A stretch of DNA of 64,000 nt from an uncultured Porphyromonadaceae bacterium (GTDB lineage: Bacteria; Bacteroidota; Bacteroidia; Bacteroidales; Barnesiellaceae_A): NCBI GenBank assembly GCA_900538705.1, contig UPZG01000001.1, forward strand, positions 1,116,001 to 1,180,000. Reading direction: 5' to 3'. The position numbers and the translations under genes are program-made. Under the pieces are notes generated by a model. It saw only the letters and a program-made list of their open reading frames with translations. It had not been told where the DNA came from and did no database searches. Numbering within the stretch: position 1 is the first letter of the stretch; each line of letters starts with the position of its first letter. Shown here in pieces: positions 36,304 through 45,772 of this stretch.

Positions 36304-37692
36304 TCAATGTGTCAACTTTTTCACAATCTCCATAACACCCGCGGCCAACTTCTCGGCTTCGGCCTCGGTATTCGCCTCGGCATATACGCGAATAATAGGC
36401 TCGGTATTGGACTTGCGCAAGTGTACCCATCCATCGGGGAAGTCTATTTTTACCCCATCTATATCCGTAATCTCTTCATGTGCATATTCTCTTTTCACAG
36501 CAGCCAACAATGCATCTATATCGATTTGTGTAGTCAGATCAATACGCTGTTTTATAATGCTATAAACCGGATATGTCGCTTTCAATTCGCTTACACTCTT
36601 ATGGGTATGTGCCATAAGCGAAAGGAATAATGCTATGCCTACCAATGCGTCACGTCCATAATGGATAGCAGGATATATAACACCACCATTACCTTCACCG
36701 CCTATAACAGCAGCTGTCTCCTTCATTTTCTCTACGACATTTACCTCTCCTACTGCAGCAGCATTATATTGGCAATTATACTTGTGGGTTATATCCCTTA
36801 ATGCGCGAGAAGAACTCAAGTTTGAAACCGTATTTCCAGGAGTATGTTGTAATATGTAATCGGCAACGGCTACCAAAGTATATTCTTCGACAAACATTTC
36901 ACCGTTTTCACAAATGATAGCCAGTCGGTCAACATCGGGGTCTACTACAAAACCAACATCGGCTTTCTCTCGTTTCATGACAGCCGATATTTCGCCCAAG
37001 TTTTGGGGAATGGGCTCGGGATTATGCGCAAAATGGCCAGTCGGCTCACAATTAAGTTCAATAACTTTCTTCACGCCCAATGCCTTCAGCAACTTTGGGA
37101 TAACAATGCCACCCACAGAGTTGACACAGTCTATAGCCACCGTAAAGTTAGCTTTTTCTATAGCGTCTTTATCTACTAAAGAAAGTGCAAGTACCTGAGC
37201 AATATGCTTGTCGTCATAAGTATGGTCTTCTATGAGTTTACCTAAGTGGTCTACATCGGCAAAAGTAAACACCTCTTGTTCAGCAATCTTCAATACCTGA
37301 CCGCCTTCAGCAGCATTCAAGAACTCACCTTTTTCATTAAGGAGCTTCAGGGCATTCCATTGTTTGGGATTGTGACTTGCCGTAAGTATAATACCACCGC
37401 AAGCCTTCTCTCCTGTTACTGCAATTTCTGTTGTTGGGGTCGAAGCCATTCCTATATATACTACATCCCAACCCATACCCATAAGGGTACCTACAACGGT
37501 ATGCATAACCATCTCTCCAGAAATACGGGCATCTCGTCCCACGACAATCTTATTGCCACTTTGTGTCGTATTATTTCTTATAAAGGTAGCATAAGCAGCC
37601 GTAAACTTGACTATGTCAAGCGGATTAAGTCCATCGCCGACACGGCCACCGATGGTTCCTCGAATGCCTGAAATAGATTTTATAAGTGCCAT
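36304..37692 (-). CDS. glmM: Phosphoglucosamine mutase
   Basis: The 462-residue enzyme interconverts glucosamine-6-phosphate and glucosamine-1-phosphate for UDP-GlcNAc synthesis. The start is SGIRGTIGGRVGDGLNP, the active phosphoserine loop is TASHNPKQWNALK near residue 104, the metal site is VDPDVDRLAI near 242, and the sugar-binding loop GGEGNGGVIYP near 328. The C-terminal phosphate loop LRKSNTEPIIRVYAE is present. It is the last gene of the nrnA-DUF4827-glmM operon, 12 bases after DUF4827. Confidence 0.93.
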   Translation of the reverse strand: MALIKSISGIRGTIGGRVGDGLNPLDIVKFTAAYATFIRNNTTQSGNKIVVGRDARISGEMVMHTVVGTLMGMGWDVVYIGMASTPTTEIAVTGEKACGGIILTASHNPKQWNALKLLNEKGEFLNAAEGGQVLKIAEQEVFTFADVDHLGKLIEDHTYDDKHIAQVLALSLVDKDAIEKANFTVAIDCVNSVGGIVIPKLLKALGVKKVIELNCEPTGHFAHNPEPIPQNLGEISAVMKREKADVGFVVDPDVDRLAIICENGEMFVEEYTLVAVADYILQHTPGNTVSNLSSSRALRDITHKYNCQYNAAAVGEVNVVEKMKETAAVIGGEGNGGVIYPAIHYGRDALVGIALFLSLMAHTHKSVSELKATYPVYSIIKQRIDLTTQIDIDALLAAVKREYAHEEITDIDGVKIDFPDGWVHLRKSNTEPIIRVYAEANTEAEAEKLAAGVMEIVKKLTH

Positions 37693-37704
37693 ATACAGAA
37701 TATA

Positions 37705-38283
37705 TTATATATTAGACGGGAAATATCGTATATCATAAAGATATGGTGTAACAGAAACGAGGTCGTCGTTAGAACCTGCTTTCGACTTTACGAGCAGATT
37801 GACTCTACAATTTTTGTTCAGATAGTAAAGCGGCAATTGTATTCCCGTGCCATATTGAGTAGTCGACCCCAATGTCTTATTCTTGAAATTAAAAGATAGA
37901 GGCGATGCAAGACTACTATCGTTGCCCGATGGTACCTGGTCGCCACCGCTAGCCCACGTGAGCAAGTTCAAGCGAGAGTATCTGAAATATATTACCTCAT
38001 TGTCGTATGCCATGCCGGCATTTCCTTTATCTATTACCTGCATAAATACGTTACCATCGTCATCTATCTGATAGTAAGGAGCCGATGGCCCTACTTCAAA
38101 ATTATTATCGGCAGGGATAGTATAAATAACCTGATAATTTGCCAAGAATTTGTCTACCGCTTCGCTTTCTTCTTCCAGTAATTCGGAATATGATTTTGTA
38201 TCGTCGCAAGAAGTGTATAGTAAATTACAAAGCGACAAACAAGCTGCAAGTGTCAAAAATTTTACTGCTTTCATTTTTATCAT
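37705..38283 (-). CDS. DUF4827 lipoprotein, FKBP-like
   Basis: The 192-residue product has a lipoprotein signal (VKFLTLAACLSLCNLLYTSC, lipobox YTSC). The rest matches DUF4827, a Bacteroidota family with a region resembling FKBP-type peptidyl-prolyl isomerases (SYSELLEEESEAVDKFLANY near the N-terminus). Catalytic activity is not demonstrated. ATG 38274 is an alternative start. It stands between nrnA (16 bases) and glmM (12 bases), an arrangement that seems stable in Bacteroidales. Confidence 0.85.
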   Translation of the reverse strand: MIKMKAVKFLTLAACLSLCNLLYTSCDDTKSYSELLEEESEAVDKFLANYQVIYTIPADNNFEVGPSAPYYQIDDDGNVFMQVIDKGNAGMAYDNEVIYFRYSRLNLLTWASGGDQVPSGNDSSLASPLSFNFKNKTLGSTTQYGTGIQLPLYYLNKNCRVNLLVKSKAGSNDDLVSVTPYLYDIRYFPSNI

Positions 38284-38299
38284 CTTTTGTCGTTGTTTC

Positions 38300-39325
38300 T
38301 TATGGTTCTTTTACACAATAAATAGGTAGTATTTCTTTAAAACGAGCTATCGCCTCTTCTATTGTACCATAAAATTCACCACCGGCAGCATTCATATGAC
38401 CACCGCCGTTAAAGTGATTTTCTGCTATGGTATTAACCGGAAATTTGCCTTGCGAACGCAATGAAATCTTAATATAGTTGCGATCTTCGCGTATAAAGGC
38501 CGAGAATCGTATTCCTTTTATACTCAACGGCACATTGACAAGCCCTTCACAGTCGCCCTTTTGAAATTTATATCGCTCCATCTCAGCTCGTGTCAGGCTC
38601 ACCATAGCAGCTCCATACTCAGGGAACAATTCCATTTTGTGACATATCGCGTAGCTGTTTAACAACAGCTTGTTGGCTGTCTGTGTATTACATACAAGTG
38701 TATAGATACGGTCTTTGTTCACACCCATCTTTACAAGTTCAGCCACTATGTAATATATCTCCGGGTCGTTAGAATTATATGTAAAGTTGCCTGTATCTGT
38801 CATCATACCTGTATATATGGCTTCGGCAGACGAAAGGCTCATTTTATCTAATGCGCCCATTTGATATATCAACCTGAATATCAGTTCGCTGGTACTCGAT
38901 ATTTTAGGGTGTGACACTATAACATCACAGAAATTTTCAGGACCAAGATGATGGTCTATCAATACTTTTTTGGCCGTCGCTTCCTGAAAAGGAGCCGACA
39001 ATTTATCTATACGATTTAGAGCATTGAAATCAAGCGCAAATATCAGTTCAGCGTCTTTCAAAACCGCTTCAGCTTTTTCTGCAGTTTGAGTATATATAAC
39101 GACATCGCGCATTCCGGGTAAAAAAATGAGATTGCGTGGCGGCATATCAGGAATAACTACCGTAGCTTGTTTGCCCAGTCCTTTTAGGAAATGACATAAT
39201 CCCAAGGTAGAACCCATAGCATCACCATCGGGCGATACGTGGCATGTAATGGCAATCTTCCCATATCGAGCTATAAAATCGCTTATGATGTCGAGCTTGC
39301 GCTCCGATATGATATTCGTAATCAT
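38300..39325 (-). CDS. DHH/DHHA1 phosphoesterase (NrnA-type oligoribonuclease/pAp phosphatase)
   Basis: The 341-residue enzyme likely degrades very short RNA and the sulfur metabolism by-product pAp. The DHH domain shows ITCHVSPDGDAMGSTLGL (motif I), ELIFALDFNALNR (motif II), LIDHHLGPE (motif III, DHH) and YTGMMTDTGNFTYN (motif IV). The DHHA1 domain contains GGGHMNAAGGEF near the end. It is the first gene of a three-gene operon with a near-consensus promoter at 39349-39380. Confidence 0.92.
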   Translation of the reverse strand: MITNIISERKLDIISDFIARYGKIAITCHVSPDGDAMGSTLGLCHFLKGLGKQATVVIPDMPPRNLIFLPGMRDVVIYTQTAEKAEAVLKDAELIFALDFNALNRIDKLSAPFQEATAKKVLIDHHLGPENFCDVIVSHPKISSTSELIFRLIYQMGALDKMSLSSAEAIYTGMMTDTGNFTYNSNDPEIYYIVAELVKMGVNKDRIYTLVCNTQTANKLLLNSYAICHKMELFPEYGAAMVSLTRAEMERYKFQKGDCEGLVNVPLSIKGIRFSAFIREDRNYIKISLRSQGKFPVNTIAENHFNGGGHMNAAGGEFYGTIEEAIARFKEILPIYCVKEP

Positions 39326-39348
39326 TTATATCGTTTTTTATTCACTCG

Positions 39349-39380
39349 CAAAAGTATAAAATATAATCGAATAAACGAAA
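39349..39380 (-). promoter_or_regulatory. Near-consensus promoter of the nrnA-DUF4827-glmM operon
   Basis: On the minus strand TTTC (39380-39377), a 20-base spacer and TACTTTTG (39356-39349). One mismatch in the -33 box, 24 bases before the start codon. Confidence 0.55.
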
Positions 39381-39486
39381 GAGAGTATGTGTTATACATA
39401 TAATTCCTTTTCTTCTAAAATAAGTAAAAGACATTAGCTCTATAGAATTTCACATAACGCTTTATTCCAAATTGTCCCGTTTGCAC

Positions 39487-39494
39487 TATCTTTG
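39487..39494 (+). promoter_or_regulatory. Promoter -7 element of mazG
   Basis: TATCTTTG, 23 bases before the mazG start. TTTA lies 22 bases upstream as a weak -33. Confidence 0.45.
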
Positions 39495-39517
39495 CATCGT
39501 AGAAATTGAATATATAT

Positions 39518-40309
39518 ATGTCGAAACATACAAGAGAGGAACAGTTGGCAGCTTTCGGTCGACTGCTTGATATCCTCGATGAATTGAGAGAAAAATGCCC
39601 ATGGGACAGGAAACAAACTAACGAAAGCCTTCGTCCCAACACTATAGAAGAAACATACGAACTGTGCGAGGCTATTATACAATGTGATGACGAAGCTATC
39701 AAAAAAGAGTTGGGCGACGTGTTGTTACACGTGGTATTCTACTCTAAGATAGGCGACGAAAAAGGTTTATACGACATTGCAGACGTTTGTAATGCCTTGT
39801 GCGACAAATTAGTGTTCAGGCATCCACATGTTTTCGGTAATGTATCGGCCGAAACGTCATCGCAGGTAGAGCAAAATTGGGAACAAATAAAGTTGAAAGA
39901 AAAGGGCGGTAACAAAACTGTCTTGGCTGGAGTTCCTAAAGGATTACCGGCCCTTGTAAAGGCTTTCCGCATTCAAGAAAAAGCTTGTAATGTAGGATTT
40001 GACTGGGAACGACGCGAGCAGGTTTGGGATAAAGTAAAAGAGGAGTTGACCGAAGTGATAGAAGCCATGGAGCGCAATGACGGCAATGATATGGAAGCCG
40101 AAGTTGGCGATTTTATATTCAGCATTGTCAATGCAGCTCGTCTGTATAAAATAAATCCAGAGAATGCATTGGAAAGAACCAATCAAAAATTTATTCGGCG
40201 GTTTAACTACATAGAACAACAAGCCCATGACCAACAAAAAACGCTCAAAGAGATGTCGTTGTCAGAGATGGATGTCCTATGGAATGAAGCCAAGGCATTA
40301 GGATTGTAA
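39518..40309 (+). CDS. mazG: Nucleoside triphosphate pyrophosphohydrolase MazG
   Basis: The 263-residue enzyme hydrolyses (d)NTPs to monophosphate, cleaning damaged nucleotides or affecting stress signalling. It has two MazG domains as in E. coli MazG: the first with KCPWDRKQTNESLRPNTIEE and ELGDVLLHVVFYSKIG, the second with VGFDWERREQVWDKVKEELT and EAEVGDFIFSIVNAARL, with the Glu and Asp metal ligands present. I use ATG 39518; TTG 39506 would extend by four residues. It is followed after 12 bases by topB, so cotranscription is likely. Confidence 0.94.
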   Translation: MSKHTREEQLAAFGRLLDILDELREKCPWDRKQTNESLRPNTIEETYELCEAIIQCDDEAIKKELGDVLLHVVFYSKIGDEKGLYDIADVCNALCDKLVFRHPHVFGNVSAETSSQVEQNWEQIKLKEKGGNKTVLAGVPKGLPALVKAFRIQEKACNVGFDWERREQVWDKVKEELTEVIEAMERNDGNDMEAEVGDFIFSIVNAARLYKINPENALERTNQKFIRRFNYIEQQAHDQQKTLKEMSLSEMDVLWNEAKALGL

Positions 40310-40321
40310 AGAAGCGTGCCC

Positions 40322-42388
40322 ATGAAGGTATGTATTGCCGAAAAACCGAGTGTTGCCCGTGATATAGCCGATGTATTGGGAGCAAAATCGCGTCGCGATG
40401 GTTATTACGAAGGGAATAACTACTGCGTCACATGGGTGTATGGACATTTATGTGAATTGAAAGAGCCTCACGAATATAACGAGCAGTGGAAAAGGTGGAG
40501 CCTAAGCTCACTCCCCATTATTCCGCAACGATTCGGCATAAAACTGAAAGAAGATAAAGGTGTAGAAAAGCAATTCAAAACCATAGAGGCTCTGATATCA
40601 CAAGCAGATAGCGTTATAAACTGTGGTGATGCCGGACAGGAGGGCGAGCTCATACAACGATGGGTCATGCAAAAAGCAGGATGCAAGTGTCCTGTATATC
40701 GTTTGTGGATTTCGTCTCTTACCGAGGAGTCTATCAAAGAAGGATTTGAGCACCTGAGACCACAACAAGAGTTTGACCGATTATATTTAGCCGGACTAAC
40801 ACGAGCTATTGGCGACTGGTTATTGGGCCTTAATGCTACCCGCCTCTATACACTGCGGTACGGAAGGGAAAAACAGGTTCTATCTGTGGGTCGTGTGCAA
40901 ACCCCCACCCTGGCACTTATCGTCAATAGGCAGCTGGAAATAGAGCACTTTGTTCCACAACCATATTGGGAACTTAAAACAGTATATCGTGACACGACAT
41001 TCTCGGCAACTCACGGACGATATAATCAGGTGGAAGATGCCCACAAAGCATTAGAAAGCATCACAGACAAACCGTTTGTCATTACCGACGTAACAACTAA
41101 AAAAGGGAAAGAGGCTCCTCCACGGCTATTTGATTTAACGAGTCTGCAAGTTGAATGCAATAAAAAATATTCATACTCAGCCGACGAGACACTGCAACTG
41201 ATACAAAGCCTGTATGAGAAAAAGGTTACGACCTATCCTCGTGTAGATACAACATACTTGAGCGACGATATTTATCCCAAAGTACCGGGTATATTGTCGG
41301 CTCTGACGCAATACGACACCCTCGTAAAGCCGTTGTTGGATATGTCTAAGTTGCCTAAAAGCAAAAAAGTATTCGATAATAGCAAAGTGACCGACCACCA
41401 TGCCATCATTCCTACAAACATCAAGGCTACAAATCTTACAGACCGCGAGAAGACAGTGTATGACCTTATTGCAAAACGTTTTATAGCAGCATTCTATCCC
41501 GATTGTCAAGTGTCGAATACGACTGTAACGGGCGAAGTTGAAAAAGTCGGTTTTAAGGTAACGGGGCGACAAGTACTCTCTCCAGGATGGAGAGTAGTGC
41601 TGGGGAAAGAGTCTCCTACTGAAAACACCGTGGTAGAAGAATTACAAATCTTACCTGCTTTCAAGCCGGGTGAGAGTGGAGAACACACCCCGACACTGGC
41701 AGAAAAGCAGACACAACCGCCCAAGCCATATACCGAAGCCTCTTTGCTGCGTGCCATGGAGACGGCAGGGAAAACGGTAGACGATGAACTATTGCGCGAT
41801 GCGTTGAAAGAGAATGGCATAGGTCGTCCATCGACAAGAGCTGCCATCATAGAAATATTATTCAAGAGACATTACATCCGTAAAGAACGCAAAAGTCTCA
41901 TTGCCACACCTACCGGTATTGAATTGATACAAACAATAAGAAACGAACTGCTAAAATCGGTAGAACTTACCGGACAATGGGAAAATAAACTACGACGGAT
42001 AGAACGTGGTGAATACGAACCGGCTACCTTTCTGGAAGAACTGAAAGCTATGGTTAAGGAGATTGTTGTGACCGTACTGAGTGACAATACGGGTAGCATC
42101 GCCGTGACAGAAGCCACTGAAAAACCTCAAAAGAGAAGTGCCACACATAAGAAAAACTCAGCAGTAACCAAGCCATCTAAAAATAAGGTTCAAACAGAAA
42201 ATGCTTCTAAAACAGATGTCATTTACTGCCCGTTGTGTCATACCGGTACTGTTGTAAAAGGGAAAAATGCATACGGATGCAACAATTGGAAGAGCGGATG
42301 TACTTTCCGCTTGCCATTCGACACATATGGCGATAATCTGACCTCTGAAGAAATTACTGAAATCATAAAAAAACTCTATAAGAAATGA
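40322..42388 (+). CDS. topB: DNA topoisomerase III
   Basis: This 688-residue type IA topoisomerase relaxes and decatenates DNA. It starts with the Toprim domain (KVCIAEKPSVARDIADVLGA, VINCGDAGQEGELI with the acidic metal motif). The catalytic Tyr is Tyr305 in TTYPRVDTTYL. Then comes GIGRPSTRAAIIE and a C-terminal linker rich in Lys and Thr before a zinc-ribbon-like end (CPLCHTGTVVKGKNAYGC, then a further Cys in SGCTFRL). The GTG at 40316 is a possible but less likely start. Its stop overlaps the next gene by four bases. Confidence 0.95.
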   Translation: MKVCIAEKPSVARDIADVLGAKSRRDGYYEGNNYCVTWVYGHLCELKEPHEYNEQWKRWSLSSLPIIPQRFGIKLKEDKGVEKQFKTIEALISQADSVINCGDAGQEGELIQRWVMQKAGCKCPVYRLWISSLTEESIKEGFEHLRPQQEFDRLYLAGLTRAIGDWLLGLNATRLYTLRYGREKQVLSVGRVQTPTLALIVNRQLEIEHFVPQPYWELKTVYRDTTFSATHGRYNQVEDAHKALESITDKPFVITDVTTKKGKEAPPRLFDLTSLQVECNKKYSYSADETLQLIQSLYEKKVTTYPRVDTTYLSDDIYPKVPGILSALTQYDTLVKPLLDMSKLPKSKKVFDNSKVTDHHAIIPTNIKATNLTDREKTVYDLIAKRFIAAFYPDCQVSNTTVTGEVEKVGFKVTGRQVLSPGWRVVLGKESPTENTVVEELQILPAFKPGESGEHTPTLAEKQTQPPKPYTEASLLRAMETAGKTVDDELLRDALKENGIGRPSTRAAIIEILFKRHYIRKERKSLIATPTGIELIQTIRNELLKSVELTGQWENKLRRIERGEYEPATFLEELKAMVKEIVVTVLSDNTGSIAVTEATEKPQKRSATHKKNSAVTKPSKNKVQTENASKTDVIYCPLCHTGTVVKGKNAYGCNNWKSGCTFRLPFDTYGDNLTSEEITEIIKKLYKK

Positions 42389-42894
42389 ACGACAAAATGC
42401 AAGACGAATGGTTTCCGCTCGTAGACGAAACAGGACGAGTCATTGGAAAAGCAACCCGCCATCAATGTCACGATGGCAGTATGTTGTTACATCCCGTCGT
42501 ACATTTACATATTATCTGCAACGGTAAGCTATATTTGCAAAAAAGGTCTAGACATAAAGACATTCAGCCCGGGAAATGGGATACAGCAGTAGGTGGCCAT
42601 GTAGACTATGGAGAGGAAATAGAGACTGCCCTACGGCGCGAAGCTCGCGAAGAGCTTGGAATAACCGATTTTACACCCATACATAATTTCACATACGTTT
42701 TCCGTTCTTCGATAGAACGAGAACTGGTCTATTCATATCGAACAGAATATTGCGGCAACCTATCGCCCGATCCTGGCGAACTTGAAACGGGTCGCTTCTG
42801 GGAGTTACGTGAAATTACCGACAATATAGGGAATAAAATCTTTACGCCCAATTTCATTCACGAATTTGGGCTCTTACTTCCTTTATTGCAATAA
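42385..42894 (+). CDS. Nudix hydrolase
   Basis: The 169-residue protein is a Nudix enzyme that hydrolyses a nucleoside diphosphate linked to another group. The Nudix box runs from GGHVDYGEEIETALRREA to REELGI near residues 71-94, with the catalytic Arg-Glu and Glu-Glu pairs intact. The N-terminus (WFPLVDETGRVIGKATRHQC) and LHPVVHLHI resemble the IDI-like group, though no isomerase claim is justified. It overlaps topB by four bases (ATGA), showing translational coupling in a mazG-topB-nudix operon. Substrate is unknown. Confidence 0.88.
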   Translation: MNDKMQDEWFPLVDETGRVIGKATRHQCHDGSMLLHPVVHLHIICNGKLYLQKRSRHKDIQPGKWDTAVGGHVDYGEEIETALRREAREELGITDFTPIHNFTYVFRSSIERELVYSYRTEYCGNLSPDPGELETGRFWELREITDNIGNKIFTPNFIHEFGLLLPLLQ

Positions 42895-42897
42895 GAC

Positions 42898-43377
42898 TTA
42901 TTCGCATACATCGGCTACCGTTGCATCGGTAGCCTTTATTAAATCTGCGGGTGCTATTTTTATCTGCAACCCACGCACTCCCGCGCTTACATATATATAA
43001 TCGTAAGACAAACAACTATTGTGCAAGAATGTAGGGAAGTGTTTCTTCATACCTATAGGTGAACACCCCCCTCTTATGTATCCGGTTGTAGGTAATAACT
43101 CTTTTACATGTAACATGGCGGCACTTTTATTGCCCGAAATCTTGGCTGCGGCTTTCAGATTTACCTCTTTGTCGCCTGGTATGACACTCACAAATATGCC
43201 GGCCTTATCGCCTCGCAATACGAGAGTCTTAAATACTTGTTCTATTTTTTCGCCCAACTCGGCAGCCACATGATCTGCAGCGAGGTTTTCCTCGTCTACA
43301 ACATACGGTATCAATTCGTATTTCAGCCCCATCTTGTCAAGTAAGCGGGCTGCATTTGTCTTATTTATTTTTGTCAT
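42898..43377 (-). CDS. ybaK: Cys-tRNA(Pro)/aminoacyl-tRNA deacylase, YbaK family
   Basis: The 159-residue enzyme removes wrongly attached Cys from tRNA(Pro) in trans. Typical features are NAARLLDKMGLKYELIPYVV, EQVFKTLVLRGDKAGIFVSV, and the catalytic Lys in SGNKSAAMLHVKELLP, followed by GYIRGGCSPIGMKKHFPTFL. The family length is about 155. Its start overlaps the stop of the hydrolase upstream by four bases. Confidence 0.92.
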   Translation of the reverse strand: MTKINKTNAARLLDKMGLKYELIPYVVDEENLAADHVAAELGEKIEQVFKTLVLRGDKAGIFVSVIPGDKEVNLKAAAKISGNKSAAMLHVKELLPTTGYIRGGCSPIGMKKHFPTFLHNSCLSYDYIYVSAGVRGLQIKIAPADLIKATDATVADVCE

Positions 43378-44396
43378 TGCATCAGTTCTTTATCTGTCAT
43401 CCATTTGAAAATAATATGATACACCGAACGACGCACATCCTTTCGTGATAACACAAGGTCGTGCAACCCGCCGGCAATAGAGACCTCTTCAACATCATTA
43501 CCCAGCAATAGTCCGTAACGCGCAATATCATCGACATTGAGTACGGCGTCGGCCTGCTGAAACTCGGGAGACCACTTCTCGCCTGATATGCTTTTACCGG
43601 AAAACAATACCAGCACTGGACATGGAATATCTAATCCCGCATGCACTCTGTCGTGACCTTTATCTATAGCTCGTATCCAACTGAACCGTTGACCAGGCAC
43701 TTGCAACATTTTCCAATCGGTATTGAACGTCCACTCTCCATGATAATCTTTCAAGAGGCTCAGCCCATACACTGATGGGTTCTTTTCATCGGCCAGTGTC
43801 GCATCAGGCATAAAACTACCTAACCACGATACAAGAGGAATAAGGAAATTACGGTATGTAGCATTAAAATTCCATTCGAGAAACGGGCTGTTCAATATCA
43901 ATCCATTCACGGGTAAATTATTTTTACGTTCATCACAATATAATGAAGTTATCAAACCTCCAGTAGAATGCCCCATCAGCACAATCTCTTTATTACCCTC
44001 ATTTTTAATAGTACAAACGGCAGAGTCTATCTCTGTAAAATACTCACTCAAATTTCGCACCTCAAAGGGATATTGCCCGGGTAAAATAGACCGTCCGTAT
44101 TTTCGCAAGTCGAGAGCATAAAAATTAAATCCCGAATCGACGAACTGTTGGGCCATCTCTTTTTGAAAAAAATAATCGTTATATCCATGTATATACAAAA
44201 TAGCCCGTTGTGATATCGTGTCGGCTTTTTCCCGCACAAGCGTAGCTACAACTTTACCATGATAATCGTCGGGCAAAGAATATACATGTTGTTCAAATCT
44301 GTCCCCCAATACATCGGGAGCATAGTATGACTGTGCCTGCGCTACCGCGACAAGGCAAATCATGCCGACACTAATAAAATACAACGTTTTTTTCAT
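43374..44396 (-). CDS. Secreted alpha/beta hydrolase (serine aminopeptidase/lysophospholipase-like)
   Basis: The 340-residue protein has a signal peptide (TLYFISVGMICLVAVAQAQS) and an alpha/beta hydrolase fold. Present are the oxyanion motif ILYIHGYNDYFFQKEMAQQF, the nucleophile in VLMGHSTGGLITSLY near residue 144, and the His in AGGLHDLVLS near 313. The acidic residue is less clear; VDD in AVLNVDDIARYG is a candidate. It resembles monoacylglycerol lipases, so a lipid or ester substrate is likely. The gene follows the MarR gene by 30 bases and overlaps ybaK by four. Confidence 0.85.
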   Translation of the reverse strand: MKKTLYFISVGMICLVAVAQAQSYYAPDVLGDRFEQHVYSLPDDYHGKVVATLVREKADTISQRAILYIHGYNDYFFQKEMAQQFVDSGFNFYALDLRKYGRSILPGQYPFEVRNLSEYFTEIDSAVCTIKNEGNKEIVLMGHSTGGLITSLYCDERKNNLPVNGLILNSPFLEWNFNATYRNFLIPLVSWLGSFMPDATLADEKNPSVYGLSLLKDYHGEWTFNTDWKMLQVPGQRFSWIRAIDKGHDRVHAGLDIPCPVLVLFSGKSISGEKWSPEFQQADAVLNVDDIARYGLLLGNDVEEVSIAGGLHDLVLSRKDVRRSVYHIIFKWMTDKELMQ

Positions 44397-44426
44397 AACT
44401 CATGCCCCCTTTATTTTTTCGGAACT

Positions 44427-44903
44427 CTATTTGTTTTCAAGTGAATTTCTTAAATTTTCAAAGATTCGCATAAGCACATGATACGAAACTTGTATATCCT
44501 CTTGAGACAAATCGGCCAAAGCCTCTCGGATAACTGTAAGGACCAGCGGTTTAGACTCTTGCTCTAGCTCCGTTCCTCGTGGAGACAGCTTTATAATATT
44601 AATGCGTCGGTCGGTTTTACTTGCTACACGTTGTACACAATTGAGTTTTTCAAGATTGTCTATCAATCTCGTCATACTGGGTTTGTCTTTGAATGTAGAG
44701 TTGCACAATTCTTGCTGAGTAACTCCATCGCGTGTCCATAAATAGTATAATACAGTCCATTGCTCGGGAGTAACCTCAATACTTTGTTGTCGGAAAGCCC
44801 TGTACAATCGGCGGTTAACTGCGGCCGACAATTTACCGCTGATGAGAGCAAACAGAAGTTCGGGATGTAGTAATGAAAAGTTTATGTCCATAATCGTTGC
44901 CAT
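44427..44903 (-). CDS. MarR family transcriptional regulator
   Basis: The 158-residue protein has the MarR winged helix: RAFRQQSIEVTPEQWTVLYY, QELCNSTFKDKPSMTRLIDN (recognition helix) and the wing VQRVASKTDRRINIIKLSPR with the conserved Asp-Arg-Arg. It is upstream of the hydrolase gene on the same strand, which makes it the likely local regulator. A TAACTTTG -7-like box (44921-44914 on the minus strand) sits 10 bases before its start, too close to be certain. Confidence 0.92.
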   Translation of the reverse strand: MATIMDINFSLLHPELLFALISGKLSAAVNRRLYRAFRQQSIEVTPEQWTVLYYLWTRDGVTQQELCNSTFKDKPSMTRLIDNLEKLNCVQRVASKTDRRINIIKLSPRGTELEQESKPLVLTVIREALADLSQEDIQVSYHVLMRIFENLRNSLENK

Positions 44904-45049
44904 TATAACCGTGCAAAGTTACAACAAATAATAGAGACAAAAGATTTGTAAATAGCAAAAATTGGCAATAATGTACTTCCCTCTCTAAATATATCATGAG
45001 ATTATGACTACATCAATTTCAAAATAAGCAACAAAATAGGCTATAAAAA

Positions 45050-45080
45050 TTTGTCAGATAAAAAGAAAGTCTTAACTTTG
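45050..45080 (+). promoter_or_regulatory. Bacteroidota promoter of rpsF-rpsR-rplI
   Basis: TTTG at 45050-45053, a 19-base spacer and TAACTTTG at 45073-45080, 41 bases before the rpsF start. Confidence 0.8.
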
Positions 45081-45121
45081 CACCGCAATTTTTACAAACC
45101 AATTATTAATAACAAATTAGT

Positions 45122-45484
45122 ATGAATCATTACGAAACCGTTTTCATTTTAACTCCCGTTTTGTCTGCCGAGCAGATGAAGGAAGCGGTAGAAAAATTCG
45201 AAAAGATTCTCACTGACAACGGAGCAACAATCGTCAACACCGAGAACTGGGGCTTGCGCAAACTGGCTTACCCCATTCAAAAGAAGACAACAGGCTTCTA
45301 TACTCTCATTGAGTTTGACGCAGAACCTACGTTGATAAAGAATCTTGAAATCAATTTCCGCCGTGACGAGCGTGTAATTCGTTTCTTGACATTCAGACAG
45401 GATAAATTTGCTGCTGAATATGCTGCCAAGAGAAGAGGCTTAAAAGCAAAAGCAACTACTAACGAAGAAGTAAAGGAGAACTAA
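45122..45484 (+). CDS. rpsF: 30S ribosomal protein S6
   Basis: The 120-residue protein is the S6 subunit of the small ribosome platform. It starts MNHYETVFILTPVLSAEQMK and has NWGLRKLAYPIQKKTTGFY and NFRRDERVIRFLTFR, all typical. It forms a complex with S18, whose gene follows after 3 bases. First gene of the rpsF-rpsR-rplI operon behind a strong promoter. Confidence 0.98.
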   Translation: MNHYETVFILTPVLSAEQMKEAVEKFEKILTDNGATIVNTENWGLRKLAYPIQKKTTGFYTLIEFDAEPTLIKNLEINFRRDERVIRFLTFRQDKFAAEYAAKRRGLKAKATTNEEVKEN

Positions 45485-45487
45485 ACT

Positions 45488-45757
45488 ATGGCACAAGCAC
45501 AATCTGAAATCAGATATTTGACTCCCCCATCGGTAGATGTCAAGAAGAAAAAATATTGCCGTTTCAAAAAGAATGGTATCAAATACATTGATTATAAAGA
45601 CCCTGAATTTCTCAAGAAATTCTTGAACGAGCAAGGTAAAATATTGCCACGTCGTATTACAGGAACCTCTTTGAAATTCCAACGTCGTATTGCTCAAGCC
45701 GTGAAAAGAGCTCGCCACTTGGCCTTGCTTCCTTATGTAACCGATTTGATGAAATAA
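45488..45757 (+). CDS. rpsR: 30S ribosomal protein S18
   Basis: The 89-residue basic protein has the S18 features KKYCRFKKNGIKYIDYKDPE, ILPRRITGTSLKFQRR and VKRARHLALLPYV. It binds S6 on the 30S platform. It has no Cys cluster of the zinc-binding type apart from one Cys, as usual here. Confidence 0.98.
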   Translation: MAQAQSEIRYLTPPSVDVKKKKYCRFKKNGIKYIDYKDPEFLKKFLNEQGKILPRRITGTSLKFQRRIAQAVKRARHLALLPYVTDLMK

Positions 45758-45766
45758 CTTTAACGT

Positions 45767-45772
45767 AGGAGG
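45767..45772 (+). promoter_or_regulatory. Shine-Dalgarno sequence of rplI
   Basis: AGGAGG, 8 bases before the rplI start. Most genes in this window have no such site, as is usual in Bacteroidota, so this one stands out. Confidence 0.7.

Noticed and set aside
42385..42894. Isopentenyl diphosphate isomerase.
   Set aside because: The sequence resembles the IDI-like Nudix group in its N-terminus, but the diagnostic active-site residues of isomerases could not be confirmed.
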